Shown piece by piece: positions 16,976 to 24,830 of a stretch of DNA of 26,210 nt. This DNA comes from M2408 sp044348665 (GTDB taxonomy: Bacteria > Bacteroidota > Bacteroidia > Flavobacteriales_D > Crocinitomicaceae), in NCBI GenBank assembly GCA_044348665.1, contig JBIKSI010000032.1, positions 1 through 26,210 of the forward strand, read 5' to 3'. A program made the position numbers and the translations under genes. Position 1 is the stretch's first letter, and each line of letters opens with the position of its first letter. The notes under the pieces are model-generated. The model ran no database searches, was not told the origin of the DNA, and worked only from the letters and a program-made list of their open reading frames with translations.

Positions 16976-17849
16976 AAATAATATACAAAATTGTCCTCTT
17001 TGTGGACACCATGAATTTGATCATTTTATGTCCCTAAAAGACAATATGATTACTAAAGAAGATTTTAATGTTGTTTCATGTAAGTCATGTGGCTTTCATT
17101 TTACAAGTCCTATTCCTTCTATTGATGATATTGGTAGGTACTACAAAAGTGAAGATTATATTTCCCATTCTTCGAGTAAAAAAGGATTCATTAATTCAAT
17201 TTATAATCGAGTTCGTAATTATACTTTAAAACAAAAGGTAAAATTAGTTAGTGATTTTTCAACTGGTAAAAATTTGCTTGATGTTGGTTCTGGTACTGGT
17301 CATTTTTTAAATCAAGCAAAACTTGATGGGTTTTCTGTTCAAGGTTTAGAACCAGATAGTGATGCTGTTGACTTTGCTAAACAAAATTTCAATATTGACT
17401 TAGAGCCTTTATCGACTTTGTATCATATTGAAGCTAACAGTAAGGATGTTATTACTATGTGGCATGTACTGGAACATGTATATGATTTACAAAAAGATTT
17501 TACTCAATTGGTGAATGTTCTTAAACCAAATGCATGTTTGGTGATTGCGGTTCCAAATATGGAGTCTTATGATGCCAATTATTATAAAGAAATGTGGGCT
17601 GCTTATGATGTTCCACGTCACTTGTATCATTTTAGAAAAAATGACATTAATTTTTTGGCTGAGAAACATAATTGTAAATTGATTGCTGTTAAACCTATGA
17701 AATTTGATTCATTTTATGTCTCTATGCTTTCTGAAAAATACAAAGGTGGAAATATTGTCAAAGCTTTTTTCGTTGGGTTGAAATCTAATATGCGAGCATC
17801 AAAAAATGGGGGATATTCGTCCCAAATATATATTTTGCGTAAAAACTAA
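16968..17849 (+). CDS. SAM-dependent methyltransferase with N-terminal zinc ribbon
   Basis: The 293-residue product opens with a four-Cys zinc ribbon (Cys9, Cys12, Cys38, Cys41) and continues into a class I methyltransferase fold of the Methyltransf_23 style. Motif I is LLDVGSGTGHFL at about 103-114, an acidic residue of GLEPD ends strand 2 near 127-131, and MWHVLEHVYD near 165 is motif IV-like. The substrate is not evident; similar proteins act on sugars, lipids or surface polymers. The GTG at 16968 is the only plausible start: the mnmG TAG stop lies in frame 6 nt before it, and the first downstream ATG at 17028 would remove the first Cys pair. The start lies inside a parS-like site. Confidence 0.87.
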   Translation: MEQNNIQNCPLCGHHEFDHFMSLKDNMITKEDFNVVSCKSCGFHFTSPIPSIDDIGRYYKSEDYISHSSSKKGFINSIYNRVRNYTLKQKVKLVSDFSTGKNLLDVGSGTGHFLNQAKLDGFSVQGLEPDSDAVDFAKQNFNIDLEPLSTLYHIEANSKDVITMWHVLEHVYDLQKDFTQLVNVLKPNACLVIAVPNMESYDANYYKEMWAAYDVPRHLYHFRKNDINFLAEKHNCKLIAVKPMKFDSFYVSMLSEKYKGGNIVKAFFVGLKSNMRASKNGGYSSQIYILRKN

Positions 17850-18032
17850 ATATTTAGTTGTTTTTTGTTGTGTTTTTTTACCAAATGTATTCTTTTTTTT
17901 GAGTTTAATGAACTTTCTTTGCTGTTTTGATGTCGTTATATGAAATTGTTAAGATGTTTTATTAAATCAAGTGAAATTTTTAACAAGAAAACGTGATTTA
18001 AATTTGTTTTTGATTAAATTTTAACAAAGTGT

Positions 18033-18491
18033 TTAAAAACCTTTTTTCCATATCCTTTCAGAGCTTTCAAGGTATTCAGGTAAAGCTGCTGATCCATACC
18101 AATTAAATAATTCTATTTCTAAAATTTTTTCTGAAATTGCCAAATCGTCTTTTAAAATTTCTTTTGTTTCTTCAAATGAATTCGTGTTTAAAATAAAAAT
18201 TCCTCTGTAGTTTTTTTCATTTTTTACTAAAGGACCAGCCACAATCATTTTTCCCTGTTTTACTTGATGTTTTATGTTGTTCATGTGACTTGTAAAACAG
18301 CTATCTAAATACTTTGAATCAGAATTGAGGTTCGTACCTGTCTTTAAAATGACTAGGACATATTGTTTCATTCCATATTCGTCTGAGCCTAATGTTTTGG
18401 CCAAAATTGAATCGTAAATCGGTTTTTCATTTTGTGCATGGCTAGTAGCTGCTACTAAAATAAATATAAAAAGAAGTTTAATTTTTTTCAT
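18033..18491 (-). CDS. Secreted YciI-like domain protein
   Basis: The 152-residue product has a signal peptide (MKKIKLLFIFILVAATSHAQ) and then a single YciI-like ferredoxin-fold domain. It shows the family pattern of a strand YVLVILKTG, a helix with HMNNIKHQVKQGK, AGPLVKN, and a final GIFILNTNSFEE plus helix and strand. Cytoplasmic YciI-type proteins bind small metabolites, but an exported one has no assigned role. It follows the YitT gene by 38 nt on the same strand, so they may be co-transcribed. The gene is convergent with the methyltransferase, with 183 nt of T-rich DNA between them in which I see no clear terminator hairpin. Confidence 0.78.
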   Translation of the reverse strand: MKKIKLLFIFILVAATSHAQNEKPIYDSILAKTLGSDEYGMKQYVLVILKTGTNLNSDSKYLDSCFTSHMNNIKHQVKQGKMIVAGPLVKNEKNYRGIFILNTNSFEETKEILKDDLAISEKILEIELFNWYGSAALPEYLESSERIWKKGF

Positions 18492-18529
18492 ATCGTTTTG
18501 ATTTATAGTTGTTTATTGCTTTTTTGATT

Positions 18530-19501
18530 TTAATGCTGTAATGGTTTTTTCTTAATCATTCCACCTTTGGTGTCTTTTATGCTATTCATTACCACAAAAG
18601 CTTTTGGTTCTATTTTTTCAATTTCCGTTTGTAATTTACCCAATTCCAAGCGGGTTACAACGGTAAAAATGATATCAATTTCCTTACTTTCTCCACTTTT
18701 TCCGTAACCATTTTTACCATGATAAACAGTCACTCCGCGACCCATAGTTTCAATAATCATTTTTCGAATGTCTTTGGTATGTGTCGCGATGATTGTTACG
18801 CCAACGTATTCATCAATTCCATCAACAACAAAATCCAATGTTTTAGATGCTGCTAGGTAGGTAATCATGGAGTACATAGCAATTTCTATTGTGAGGAAAT
18901 AGGCTGCGGCCGAAAATATTACGATGTTTATCATTACGATAATATCACCAATTGTTGTTCCTAGTTTTCTGCTTAAAAATATTGCCAGGACTTCGGTGCC
19001 ATCAATTACTGCACCTCCTCTTACACTTAGACCAATTCCTGCTCCAAGAAAAAAGCCTCCAAAGATTGCTACCAATAGATTATCATTGGTAACATTAGGG
19101 AAAGTTACCAACGCTAGCACCAAAGACAAGCCTGTAATAGCTAAGGAGGTTTTTAACGCAAACTGTTTACCTAATATTTTATATGCGAGTATTACAAAAG
19201 GAGCATTAATTAGGATGATTAACCAAGCAAGCGGAATTTCTGTTAAATGTGATATTAACAGTGATATTCCTGTTGCTCCGCCATCAATAAAATGATTCGT
19301 GAGTAAAAATCCTTTAAAACCAAATGCTGCAGCGAAAATGCCGAGTGAAATTAGAATAAAATCTTTGATGTTTCTTGTCGTAACAATTTTTAATTCTCGA
19401 TAACCTTTTGCTAGCACATAATTAGAGTACCTCTTATTTTTTTGTTCCTTTTTGTGTGATAGAATTGTTGATATAATGATTTTTTGCCAAAATGGATTCA
19501 T
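18530..19501 (-). CDS. YitT-family membrane protein with C-terminal DUF2179 domain
   Basis: The 323-residue protein has a hydrophilic N-terminal extension of about 45 residues, then about five to six transmembrane segments between 48 and 235, including the family motif FLLTNHFIDGGATGISLL and the GLSVRGGAVIDGTEVLA region. A cytoplasmic DUF2179 domain closes it (about 245-315, containing GRGVTVYHGKNGYG). YitT proteins are widespread inner-membrane proteins of uncertain transport function. An imperfect -7 box (TATTTTAG, 19517-19524 on the minus strand) supports ATG 19501 as start. A terminator just upstream separates it from the secreted orphan gene. Confidence 0.9.
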   Translation of the reverse strand: MNPFWQKIIISTILSHKKEQKNKRYSNYVLAKGYRELKIVTTRNIKDFILISLGIFAAAFGFKGFLLTNHFIDGGATGISLLISHLTEIPLAWLIILINAPFVILAYKILGKQFALKTSLAITGLSLVLALVTFPNVTNDNLLVAIFGGFFLGAGIGLSVRGGAVIDGTEVLAIFLSRKLGTTIGDIIVMINIVIFSAAAYFLTIEIAMYSMITYLAASKTLDFVVDGIDEYVGVTIIATHTKDIRKMIIETMGRGVTVYHGKNGYGKSGESKEIDIIFTVVTRLELGKLQTEIEKIEPKAFVVMNSIKDTKGGMIKKKPLQH

Positions 19502-19533
19502 AATTTTAATTTTTACTAAAATAGCAATAAATT

Positions 19534-19563
19534 AAAAAAGGAGAGCTATTAACCCTCCTTTTT
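19534..19563 (-). terminator. Terminator after the secreted orphan gene
   Basis: AAAAAGGAG and CTCCTTTTT form a 9-bp stem around an 11-nt loop. The A and T arms make it usable in either direction. Reading from the minus strand it ends the transcript of the gene at 19605-20924. Just beyond it lies a short direct repeat of TTTAACAATTATT. Confidence 0.75.
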
Positions 19564-19604
19564 AACAATTATTTTAACAATTATTTTTAACTAATTAATT
19601 AGTT

Positions 19605-20924
19605 TTATTTACTAACATTTAAGCAAGACATCTCTTCTGGACGATCAGCTCCCCATGTTGGAATTGTTGCATAAGTTCCAGCTCCTTTATAAGTGTAACT
19701 TGCGTAAACTGCTGTTCTGTAGCATTTTCCATCAGTTCCTTTATATGAAACCCATAGTTCATGGTACTCGTAATTTGGAATTCCAAATTCGTTTTTACTA
19801 ACATAAGGTTCTTTTGTTAAGGTAACTGCTTTTACAGTTGAAGCTACAGCTGACATTCCAGCATTTTCTTTCAAGTAGTTTGCAAATTCTGCTCCTTTAA
19901 CGTATGCTTTTGCTCCTTCTTCTAATTTAGGATTTGATGTAACTGCTTTTGGTAAAAATACTTTTGCAATTTTGTCGGCATACATTTTTTCCTCATATTT
20001 TTTAAATGCTCCACTGCTGATGTAAGTTTCTAAATCTGTTTTAACTTTAGTAACATTTTTTGTTCCTTCGGCTAATGCAGCTTTTGCGTCGGTGCTTAAA
20101 TCTAAACTGTAATCAGCTTCAATTTTTTTCAAACCTGCTAAGTATTTAGTACATTTCTCAATCACTTTTGTTGGTTCTGCAGCACCATTTTTAGCGTTGT
20201 AGTCAGTGATTTCTTTTGTAACATTTTCTTTTGATGCCCAAATTGCATATTGGTTACCGTTTTTCAAACAAGTTTGAAGATTGTTTAAAGCAGATTGGGT
20301 TTCAATGTCTTTGTAACCAACAAGTTGCGCCGTTAATTTATCGTATTCAGCTTTGTAAGCTAAGAAATCAGCATGAGTTTTTTCTGAAGAATTGTAAGCT
20401 CTACAATAACATTTCACAGCTCCGTAGTTTCCTGTTCCGTAATTTTCTACTGAAGGCATGGTGTAATCAATCGACGCTTTGAAATCATTTTTGAAAATTT
20501 TCTCCAATTTCGTTACTTCGTTATAAACTGCCAATTCTTTGTCAGCTCTTTCTTTTACTGGCGTATAACGATCGTAGTATTTTTCACTTTTTGCTTTTGG
20601 CTCCAATTGTTTCACGTAACCCAATTCTCTTTCTGTTTCAGTAATTAGTTTTGAAACAACATCGTAGTCAACACTCGATTTTTTGTATTCTGCCTCTAAT
20701 TTTTCTAGGTTTTCAACCGCAATTCGACGGTGAGAAACTGCACTTGGATCGTCAGAAACCATCGTGAATAAACCACTTGGGTCCTTTCCAAAGTTTATGT
20801 CTTGTGTTCCGTTTCCAGTGTTAATTTTAATTTGTGGTTTTTGAATTTTTATCTGTGCATTTATGTTTAAGGAAATAAATGTCAAGCCTAAAAATGCAAT
20901 TCCACTTAATGTTCTGTTTTTCAT
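19605..20924 (-). CDS. Secreted protein of unknown function, 439 residues
   Basis: The protein starts with a clear signal peptide ending INAQ (cleavage near residue 23), so it is exported. The mature part is Lys-, Ala- and Glu-rich and looks mainly helical from about 60 to 370, with several Cys residues (CYC near 170, others near 215, 250 and the C-terminus) that could form disulphides. The last 70 residues are Tyr- and Trp-rich and look like a small beta domain (NYEYHELWVSYKGTDGKCY). I recognise no family. It has its own promoter and terminator and more balanced base usage than the plus-strand cluster. Confidence 0.8.
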   Translation of the reverse strand: MKNRTLSGIAFLGLTFISLNINAQIKIQKPQIKINTGNGTQDINFGKDPSGLFTMVSDDPSAVSHRRIAVENLEKLEAEYKKSSVDYDVVSKLITETERELGYVKQLEPKAKSEKYYDRYTPVKERADKELAVYNEVTKLEKIFKNDFKASIDYTMPSVENYGTGNYGAVKCYCRAYNSSEKTHADFLAYKAEYDKLTAQLVGYKDIETQSALNNLQTCLKNGNQYAIWASKENVTKEITDYNAKNGAAEPTKVIEKCTKYLAGLKKIEADYSLDLSTDAKAALAEGTKNVTKVKTDLETYISSGAFKKYEEKMYADKIAKVFLPKAVTSNPKLEEGAKAYVKGAEFANYLKENAGMSAVASTVKAVTLTKEPYVSKNEFGIPNYEYHELWVSYKGTDGKCYRTAVYASYTYKGAGTYATIPTWGADRPEEMSCLNVSK

Positions 20925-20950
20925 TGTTTATGGTTTTGTATTTAAAGTAA

Positions 20951-20958
20951 CAAAGTTA
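20951..20958 (-). promoter_or_regulatory. -7 promoter element for the secreted orphan gene
   Basis: On the minus strand TAACTTTG matches TAnnTTTG exactly and lies 26 nt before the ATG at 20924. The -33 element is not obvious. Confidence 0.5.
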
Positions 20959-21038
20959 GGAAATTTAAATTAATGATGCTTTTTTTAATATTTTATTAAT
21001 TTGTAAGTATATTTTCTAAAAAATTAAAACTACGTCTT

Positions 21039-21071
21039 TTTGTCATGTTTATTTACCTTGGTATAGTTTTG
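21039..21071 (+). promoter_or_regulatory. Bacteroidota-type promoter for the ABC exporter
   Basis: TTTG at 21039-21042 and TAGTTTTG at 21064-21071 both match the consensus exactly, with 21 nt between. The predicted transcript starts a few nucleotides before ATG 21087, so the earlier in-frame ATG at 21045 lies within the promoter. Confidence 0.65.
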
Positions 21072-21086
21072 GTTGAAGTTGCACTT

Positions 21087-22829
21087 ATGGGAAAAAACAA
21101 CAACAACATTTCGTGGGCATGGGCATTTAAAGAATTTATTTGGCCTAGAAAAAAAATAATTGGCATTGGTTTACTTTTGATATTAATTCGAAGTGCAGCA
21201 GGATTTGTCTTGCCAATGTCTACTGAAGTTTTGATTGATGAAATCGTTCCAAAATCGGATTTTGATTCCATGAAAATTTTATTGTTGGTGGTGTGTGCTG
21301 CTATTTTTATTCAAGCATTAACATCTTATGTACTGACAAAATTGTTGAGCGTTGAGGCACAATTACTTATTTCTCAATTGCGAACAAAAGTGCAACGTAA
21401 ATTATTGACCTTACCAATTGGTTTTTTTGATAATAATAAATCTGGTGCATTGGTTTCACGTGTCATGACAGATGTGGAAGGGGTGAGAAATATCGTTGGA
21501 ACAGGTTTGGTACAATTGATTGGAGGAACAATTACTGCAGTAGTTTCTTTGGTTTTATTGTTGAAAATCAATGCATTAATGACTGTTTTCGTATTGGTTC
21601 CTGTATTAATTTTCGCATTTATTGCCTTAAAAGCATTTGCCTATATTCGTCCAATTTTCAGAACAAGAGGAGTTATTAATGCAGAAGTAACTGGACGTTT
21701 GACAGAAACCATGAATGGAATTCGTGTGATAAAAGGCTTTAATGCTGAAAATCAAGAAAATAAAGTTTTTGAGAGTGGGGTAGAGCGCTTATTTCAAAAT
21801 GTGAAGAAAAGTTTAACTTCTACTTCCTTGATTACTAGTGCTTCAACTTTCTTGCTTGGTCTGGCATCCACAGGAATTATGGGAATTGGTGGTTACTTTA
21901 TGATGAATCACACCATGACAAACGGAGAATTTATTCAGTTTACTGTCTTATTAGGATTTATGGTTGCACCAATCATACAAATGAGTAACATTGGTAGTCA
22001 ATTGACGGAAGCGATGGCAGGTTTAGATCGTACTCAAGAATTGATGAATATGACGGAGGAAAACAATCCAGAAGTACGTACAGAAATGGTCATTGACATC
22101 AGAGGAAATATCGTTTTTGATGATGTTTCATTTGCTTATGAAGAAAACAAAGAAGTCTTGCACAACATTTCATTTTCAGCTCCAGCGGGAAGCGTTACTG
22201 CCTTAGTTGGTTCTTCTGGTTCTGGGAAATCGACGATCGCTGGGCTTGCAGCTACGTTTTTAAACCCTGTAGCAGGGAAAATCACTTTGGATGACAAAGA
22301 CCTTAGTAAAATTAATTTAAGCTCTTACAGGCAATATTTGGGCGTTGTTTTGCAGGATGATTTCTTGTACGAAGGAACAATTCGTGAGAATATTTTATTT
22401 CCTCGTCCAAATGCAACAGAAGAAGAACTTTTAAATGCTGTAAAAGGTGCGTATGTCAACGAATTTACAGATCGTTTTGAATTAGGTTTAGACACCGTAA
22501 TTGGCGAACGTGGGGTGAAACTTTCTGGTGGACAACGTCAACGTATTTCCATAGCGCGTGCCTTGTTGGCAGATCCAAAAATTATCATTCTCGATGAAGC
22601 AACTTCTAACCTGGATACCGAAAGCGAATCTTTCATTCAAAAAAGTTTACAAGTTTTAATGAAAGACAGAACAACCTTCGTAATTGCCCACCGTTTGAGC
22701 ACCATCCAACAAGCAGATCAAATTTTGGTAATCGAAGAAGGTAATATTGTAGAACGCGGAAAACACGATGAACTAATTGCTTCAAAAGGAAGGTATTACG
22801 AATTGTTTACGTACCAGAGTAGGATATAG
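21087..22829 (+). CDS. ABC exporter, fused permease and ATPase (MsbA-like)
   Basis: From ATG 21087 this is a 580-residue half-transporter that should work as a homodimer in the inner membrane. The N-terminal part carries about six membrane helices (roughly 22-310). The nucleotide-binding domain has Walker A GSSGSGKS at about 375-382, a Q loop near VVLQDD, signature LSGGQRQR at 479-486, Walker B IIILDEAT at about 499-506 and the H loop IAHRLS. The layout fits lipid or multidrug exporters of the MsbA group, but the substrate cannot be deduced. An upstream ATG at 21045 is rejected because the promoter lies across it. It is transcribed alone; the next gene has its own promoter. Confidence 0.93.
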   Translation: MGKNNNNISWAWAFKEFIWPRKKIIGIGLLLILIRSAAGFVLPMSTEVLIDEIVPKSDFDSMKILLLVVCAAIFIQALTSYVLTKLLSVEAQLLISQLRTKVQRKLLTLPIGFFDNNKSGALVSRVMTDVEGVRNIVGTGLVQLIGGTITAVVSLVLLLKINALMTVFVLVPVLIFAFIALKAFAYIRPIFRTRGVINAEVTGRLTETMNGIRVIKGFNAENQENKVFESGVERLFQNVKKSLTSTSLITSASTFLLGLASTGIMGIGGYFMMNHTMTNGEFIQFTVLLGFMVAPIIQMSNIGSQLTEAMAGLDRTQELMNMTEENNPEVRTEMVIDIRGNIVFDDVSFAYEENKEVLHNISFSAPAGSVTALVGSSGSGKSTIAGLAATFLNPVAGKITLDDKDLSKINLSSYRQYLGVVLQDDFLYEGTIRENILFPRPNATEEELLNAVKGAYVNEFTDRFELGLDTVIGERGVKLSGGQRQRISIARALLADPKIIILDEATSNLDTESESFIQKSLQVLMKDRTTFVIAHRLSTIQQADQILVIEEGNIVERGKHDELIASKGRYYELFTYQSRI

Positions 22830-22863
22830 TTAACGTTCCCACATTTAGGAAAGTAGCCGGTTT

Positions 22864-22926
22864 AAATTAAACTTTTTTGCGATTAAAATTTAGTTTATAA
22901 AATTAAACCTTTTTACGGACTAAAAT
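22864..22926. repeat. Two imperfect direct repeats upstream of the accessory cassette
   Basis: The segment 22864-22889 is repeated at 22900-22926. Both begin AAATTAAAC and end TAAAAT, sharing a T run and a CG pair between; they differ by three substitutions and one inserted base. They sit between the ABC exporter and the cassette promoter. They could be a leftover of an insertion, a regulator-binding site or chance duplication in AT-rich DNA. Confidence 0.5.
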
Positions 22927-22989
22927 GAAGGATTTATAGCTAGATGTATTTAAGAAACAAGACTTTGTTCTCGAAATTTCTTTTGCTAA

Positions 22990-23023
22990 TTTGTAAATGT
23001 CTTTTACTAAATCGCTATATTTG
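22990..23023 (+). promoter_or_regulatory. Promoter of the three-gene accessory cassette
   Basis: TTTG at 22990-22993 is followed after 22 nt by TATATTTG at 23016-23023, an exact TAnnTTTG. Spacing is slightly long. It predicts a leader of under 20 nt before ATG 23048 and shows that the cassette is its own transcription unit. Confidence 0.6.
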
Positions 23024-23047
23024 TGGTACAAAAAGACACAAGAAATT

Positions 23048-23887
23048 ATGCAAAATCTACGAGTTTTATCTCAAATTTTTTCTCCGCCTATGTTCCAAAA
23101 GATAGTGCGTAAAGATGATTACGCATTATTTAAAAGGCAAACAAAGAAGCATTTTAATGCTACTTCTTTCAATACAAATTTAGATATAATTAAGTCTTTG
23201 TATAAGTCGTTACTTCAACAATATAGATGTGAATATGTCTATAAGAATAATTTGTTTCTTGAAATTTTTAAGAAAGAAAAATTAGAAACAACTTCAGTAT
23301 TCAATGAGTTAAAAGTAGGGACTTCTAAGGCTGATTTGGTTCTGTTAAACGGTTCTATAAGAATTTATGAAATCAAAACCGAACTCGACGGATTAGGAAA
23401 ATTGTCAAAACAACTAAAAGATTATCAAAAATTTGCTGATAAAGTTTATGTTGTTACTGATAAAAAGTATGCCGAAAAAATCAAAATTGAATATGGCAAT
23501 ACAAATATTGGAATTATTGTTCTTGATACTAATAATAAATTAGAAACTATCAAGGAAGCAAACGAAAACTCCTCTTTGTTTGAGTTTGATACGATTTTTA
23601 AAATTTTAAGAAAACAAGAGTATCTTGATTTGGTTTTTGATAATTACGGATTTATACCTGAAGTACCTAACACCAAAATATTTAGAGTTTGTTACAAGTT
23701 GCTAGAGAAAGTAAAAGTAGTTGATTTTCAAAAGCAAGTTTTAAGTAAACTTAAAGAACGAAAATTGTTAAATCTGGACTTGTTAAAATCAACAAACACA
23801 CCAAAAGAACTAAAGCACATCTGTATTACTTTGGATTTTAACGAGCAAGAATATCAAAAATTATATAACTTTTTAGCAACAAAATAG
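23048..23887 (+). CDS. sce7726-family protein with PD-(D/E)XK-like nuclease motif
   Basis: From ATG 23048 the protein has 279 residues. Its centre carries the arrangement of a PD-(D/E)XK nuclease fold and of proteins annotated sce7726: Asp96 in KADLVLLNG, then YEIKTELDGLGKL with Glu108 and Lys110, then a helix QLKDYQKFADKVYVV. Catalytic residues appear intact, so it may cut nucleic acid, but this is inferred from motif only. The C-terminal third is Lys/Leu-rich and helical. An ATG at 22997 would add 17 residues but lies upstream of the TATATTTG promoter element. The next gene starts 3 nt after the stop. Family assignment rests on recall of the motif pattern. Confidence 0.75.
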   Translation: MQNLRVLSQIFSPPMFQKIVRKDDYALFKRQTKKHFNATSFNTNLDIIKSLYKSLLQQYRCEYVYKNNLFLEIFKKEKLETTSVFNELKVGTSKADLVLLNGSIRIYEIKTELDGLGKLSKQLKDYQKFADKVYVVTDKKYAEKIKIEYGNTNIGIIVLDTNNKLETIKEANENSSLFEFDTIFKILRKQEYLDLVFDNYGFIPEVPNTKIFRVCYKLLEKVKVVDFQKQVLSKLKERKLLNLDLLKSTNTPKELKHICITLDFNEQEYQKLYNFLATK

Positions 23888-23890
23888 CAT

Positions 23891-24829
23891 ATGTATCAAC
23901 CGTATATAAGAGGAAAGCAGTTTGAGTTGATTGGCATTAGAGAATTAGCCACCTCTGTTTTGTCGCCAAATAAAGAAAAAGTTTCGCCAATTATTGAACC
24001 AGTAAAGGATTCTTCAACACTGAAAACCACTTTAAAGGAATTGGTAAGCAAAGATATTAATTTTACAATCATTGCTAATCCACAAGTTGGGTCATTTAGG
24101 GATGTTGACGCTATCTTTTCTGCTATTAAAAGTTCTGTTGAGGGAAGTAAAAATTATCAAGTTGGCATTATTTTTCATAATAAAATTGTTCATACAAAGG
24201 CTGTAGATATTTTACAAAAATATTCTGATGTAATTCCTCAATTAACCATTATTCATAATGCTACTTTTGATAACATTTCTGATATTCTGAAACAATATCA
24301 AGAACATTTTAGTATCAAATATAATGTAATCAATTTGTCTTCAACAAGCAAAAGATACCATAGGAATTTTGATGAAAACTCTCGAATTGAACTTGATGAT
24401 TGTTTCAATGCTCAATCAAAAAATTCGGATTATTTACAAGTTGATGAAAGCAATTTTTCAGAAGAACATCTTTACTATAAAGAAGAGGGGTTTATTGGAT
24501 TTGCAGATTATCTCTCAATAGGTGAGGAATATTCAGAAACAGGCTTTTTGCCTTATGCAGTAGCCATTCATTTGTCTTATGCAGATGACAATAATAAAAT
24601 TAAAATTAAACATTTTGTTTCTGATAACAATGATGACACTTCGGATATTGCAGGTAAATTTGCCGAAGCATTAGGTAAACTAATTGCTTGGTGCGACCAA
24701 ACAAATTACAATTCTGTCGCTATTCCGCTATTTCGAGAATATCATACAAACGGACATTTTCCGGGGTTGGGAACTTTAAAGAAATTGTCATTAATGAATC
24801 ATATTGACTTAGTTTTGAAATTGATTTGA
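23891..24829 (+). CDS. sce7725/Beta-family protein, partner of the sce7726-like gene
   Basis: The 312-residue product begins YQPYIRGKQFELIGIRELA, followed by PIIEPVKDSSTLKTTL, which is the opening pattern of proteins annotated sce7725 or Beta_protein. Alternating beta strands and helices through about residue 150 (FTIIANPQ, VGIIFHN, LTIIHNA) suggest an alpha/beta, possibly barrel-like, fold. The end contains HTNGHFPGLGTLKKLS, another conserved-looking segment. No catalytic motif is clear and the function is unknown. sce7725 and sce7726 genes are known to occur side by side, which is what is seen here. It is separated by 3 nt from the gene before and 1 nt from the gene after. Confidence 0.72.
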   Translation: MYQPYIRGKQFELIGIRELATSVLSPNKEKVSPIIEPVKDSSTLKTTLKELVSKDINFTIIANPQVGSFRDVDAIFSAIKSSVEGSKNYQVGIIFHNKIVHTKAVDILQKYSDVIPQLTIIHNATFDNISDILKQYQEHFSIKYNVINLSSTSKRYHRNFDENSRIELDDCFNAQSKNSDYLQVDESNFSEEHLYYKEEGFIGFADYLSIGEEYSETGFLPYAVAIHLSYADDNNKIKIKHFVSDNNDDTSDIAGKFAEALGKLIAWCDQTNYNSVAIPLFREYHTNGHFPGLGTLKKLSLMNHIDLVLKLI

Positions 24830-24830
24830 T

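Noticed and set aside
19559..19590. Short TTTAACAATTATT repeats as a CRISPR-like array
   Set aside because: Only two adjacent short AT-rich copies with no spacers; no CRISPR array or cas gene is seen in the window.
21045..21086. First ATG of the ABC exporter frame
   Set aside because: A consensus promoter (TTTG and TAGTTTTG) spans this stretch, so it is unlikely to be translated.
21453..21462. GTTTCACGTG inside the ABC exporter gene as a fourth parS site
   Set aside because: Only one half matches; the sequence after it (TCATGA) departs from the consensus, and it is coding.
22997..23047. First ATG of the sce7726-like frame
   Set aside because: The exact TATATTTG promoter element lies between it and ATG 23048.
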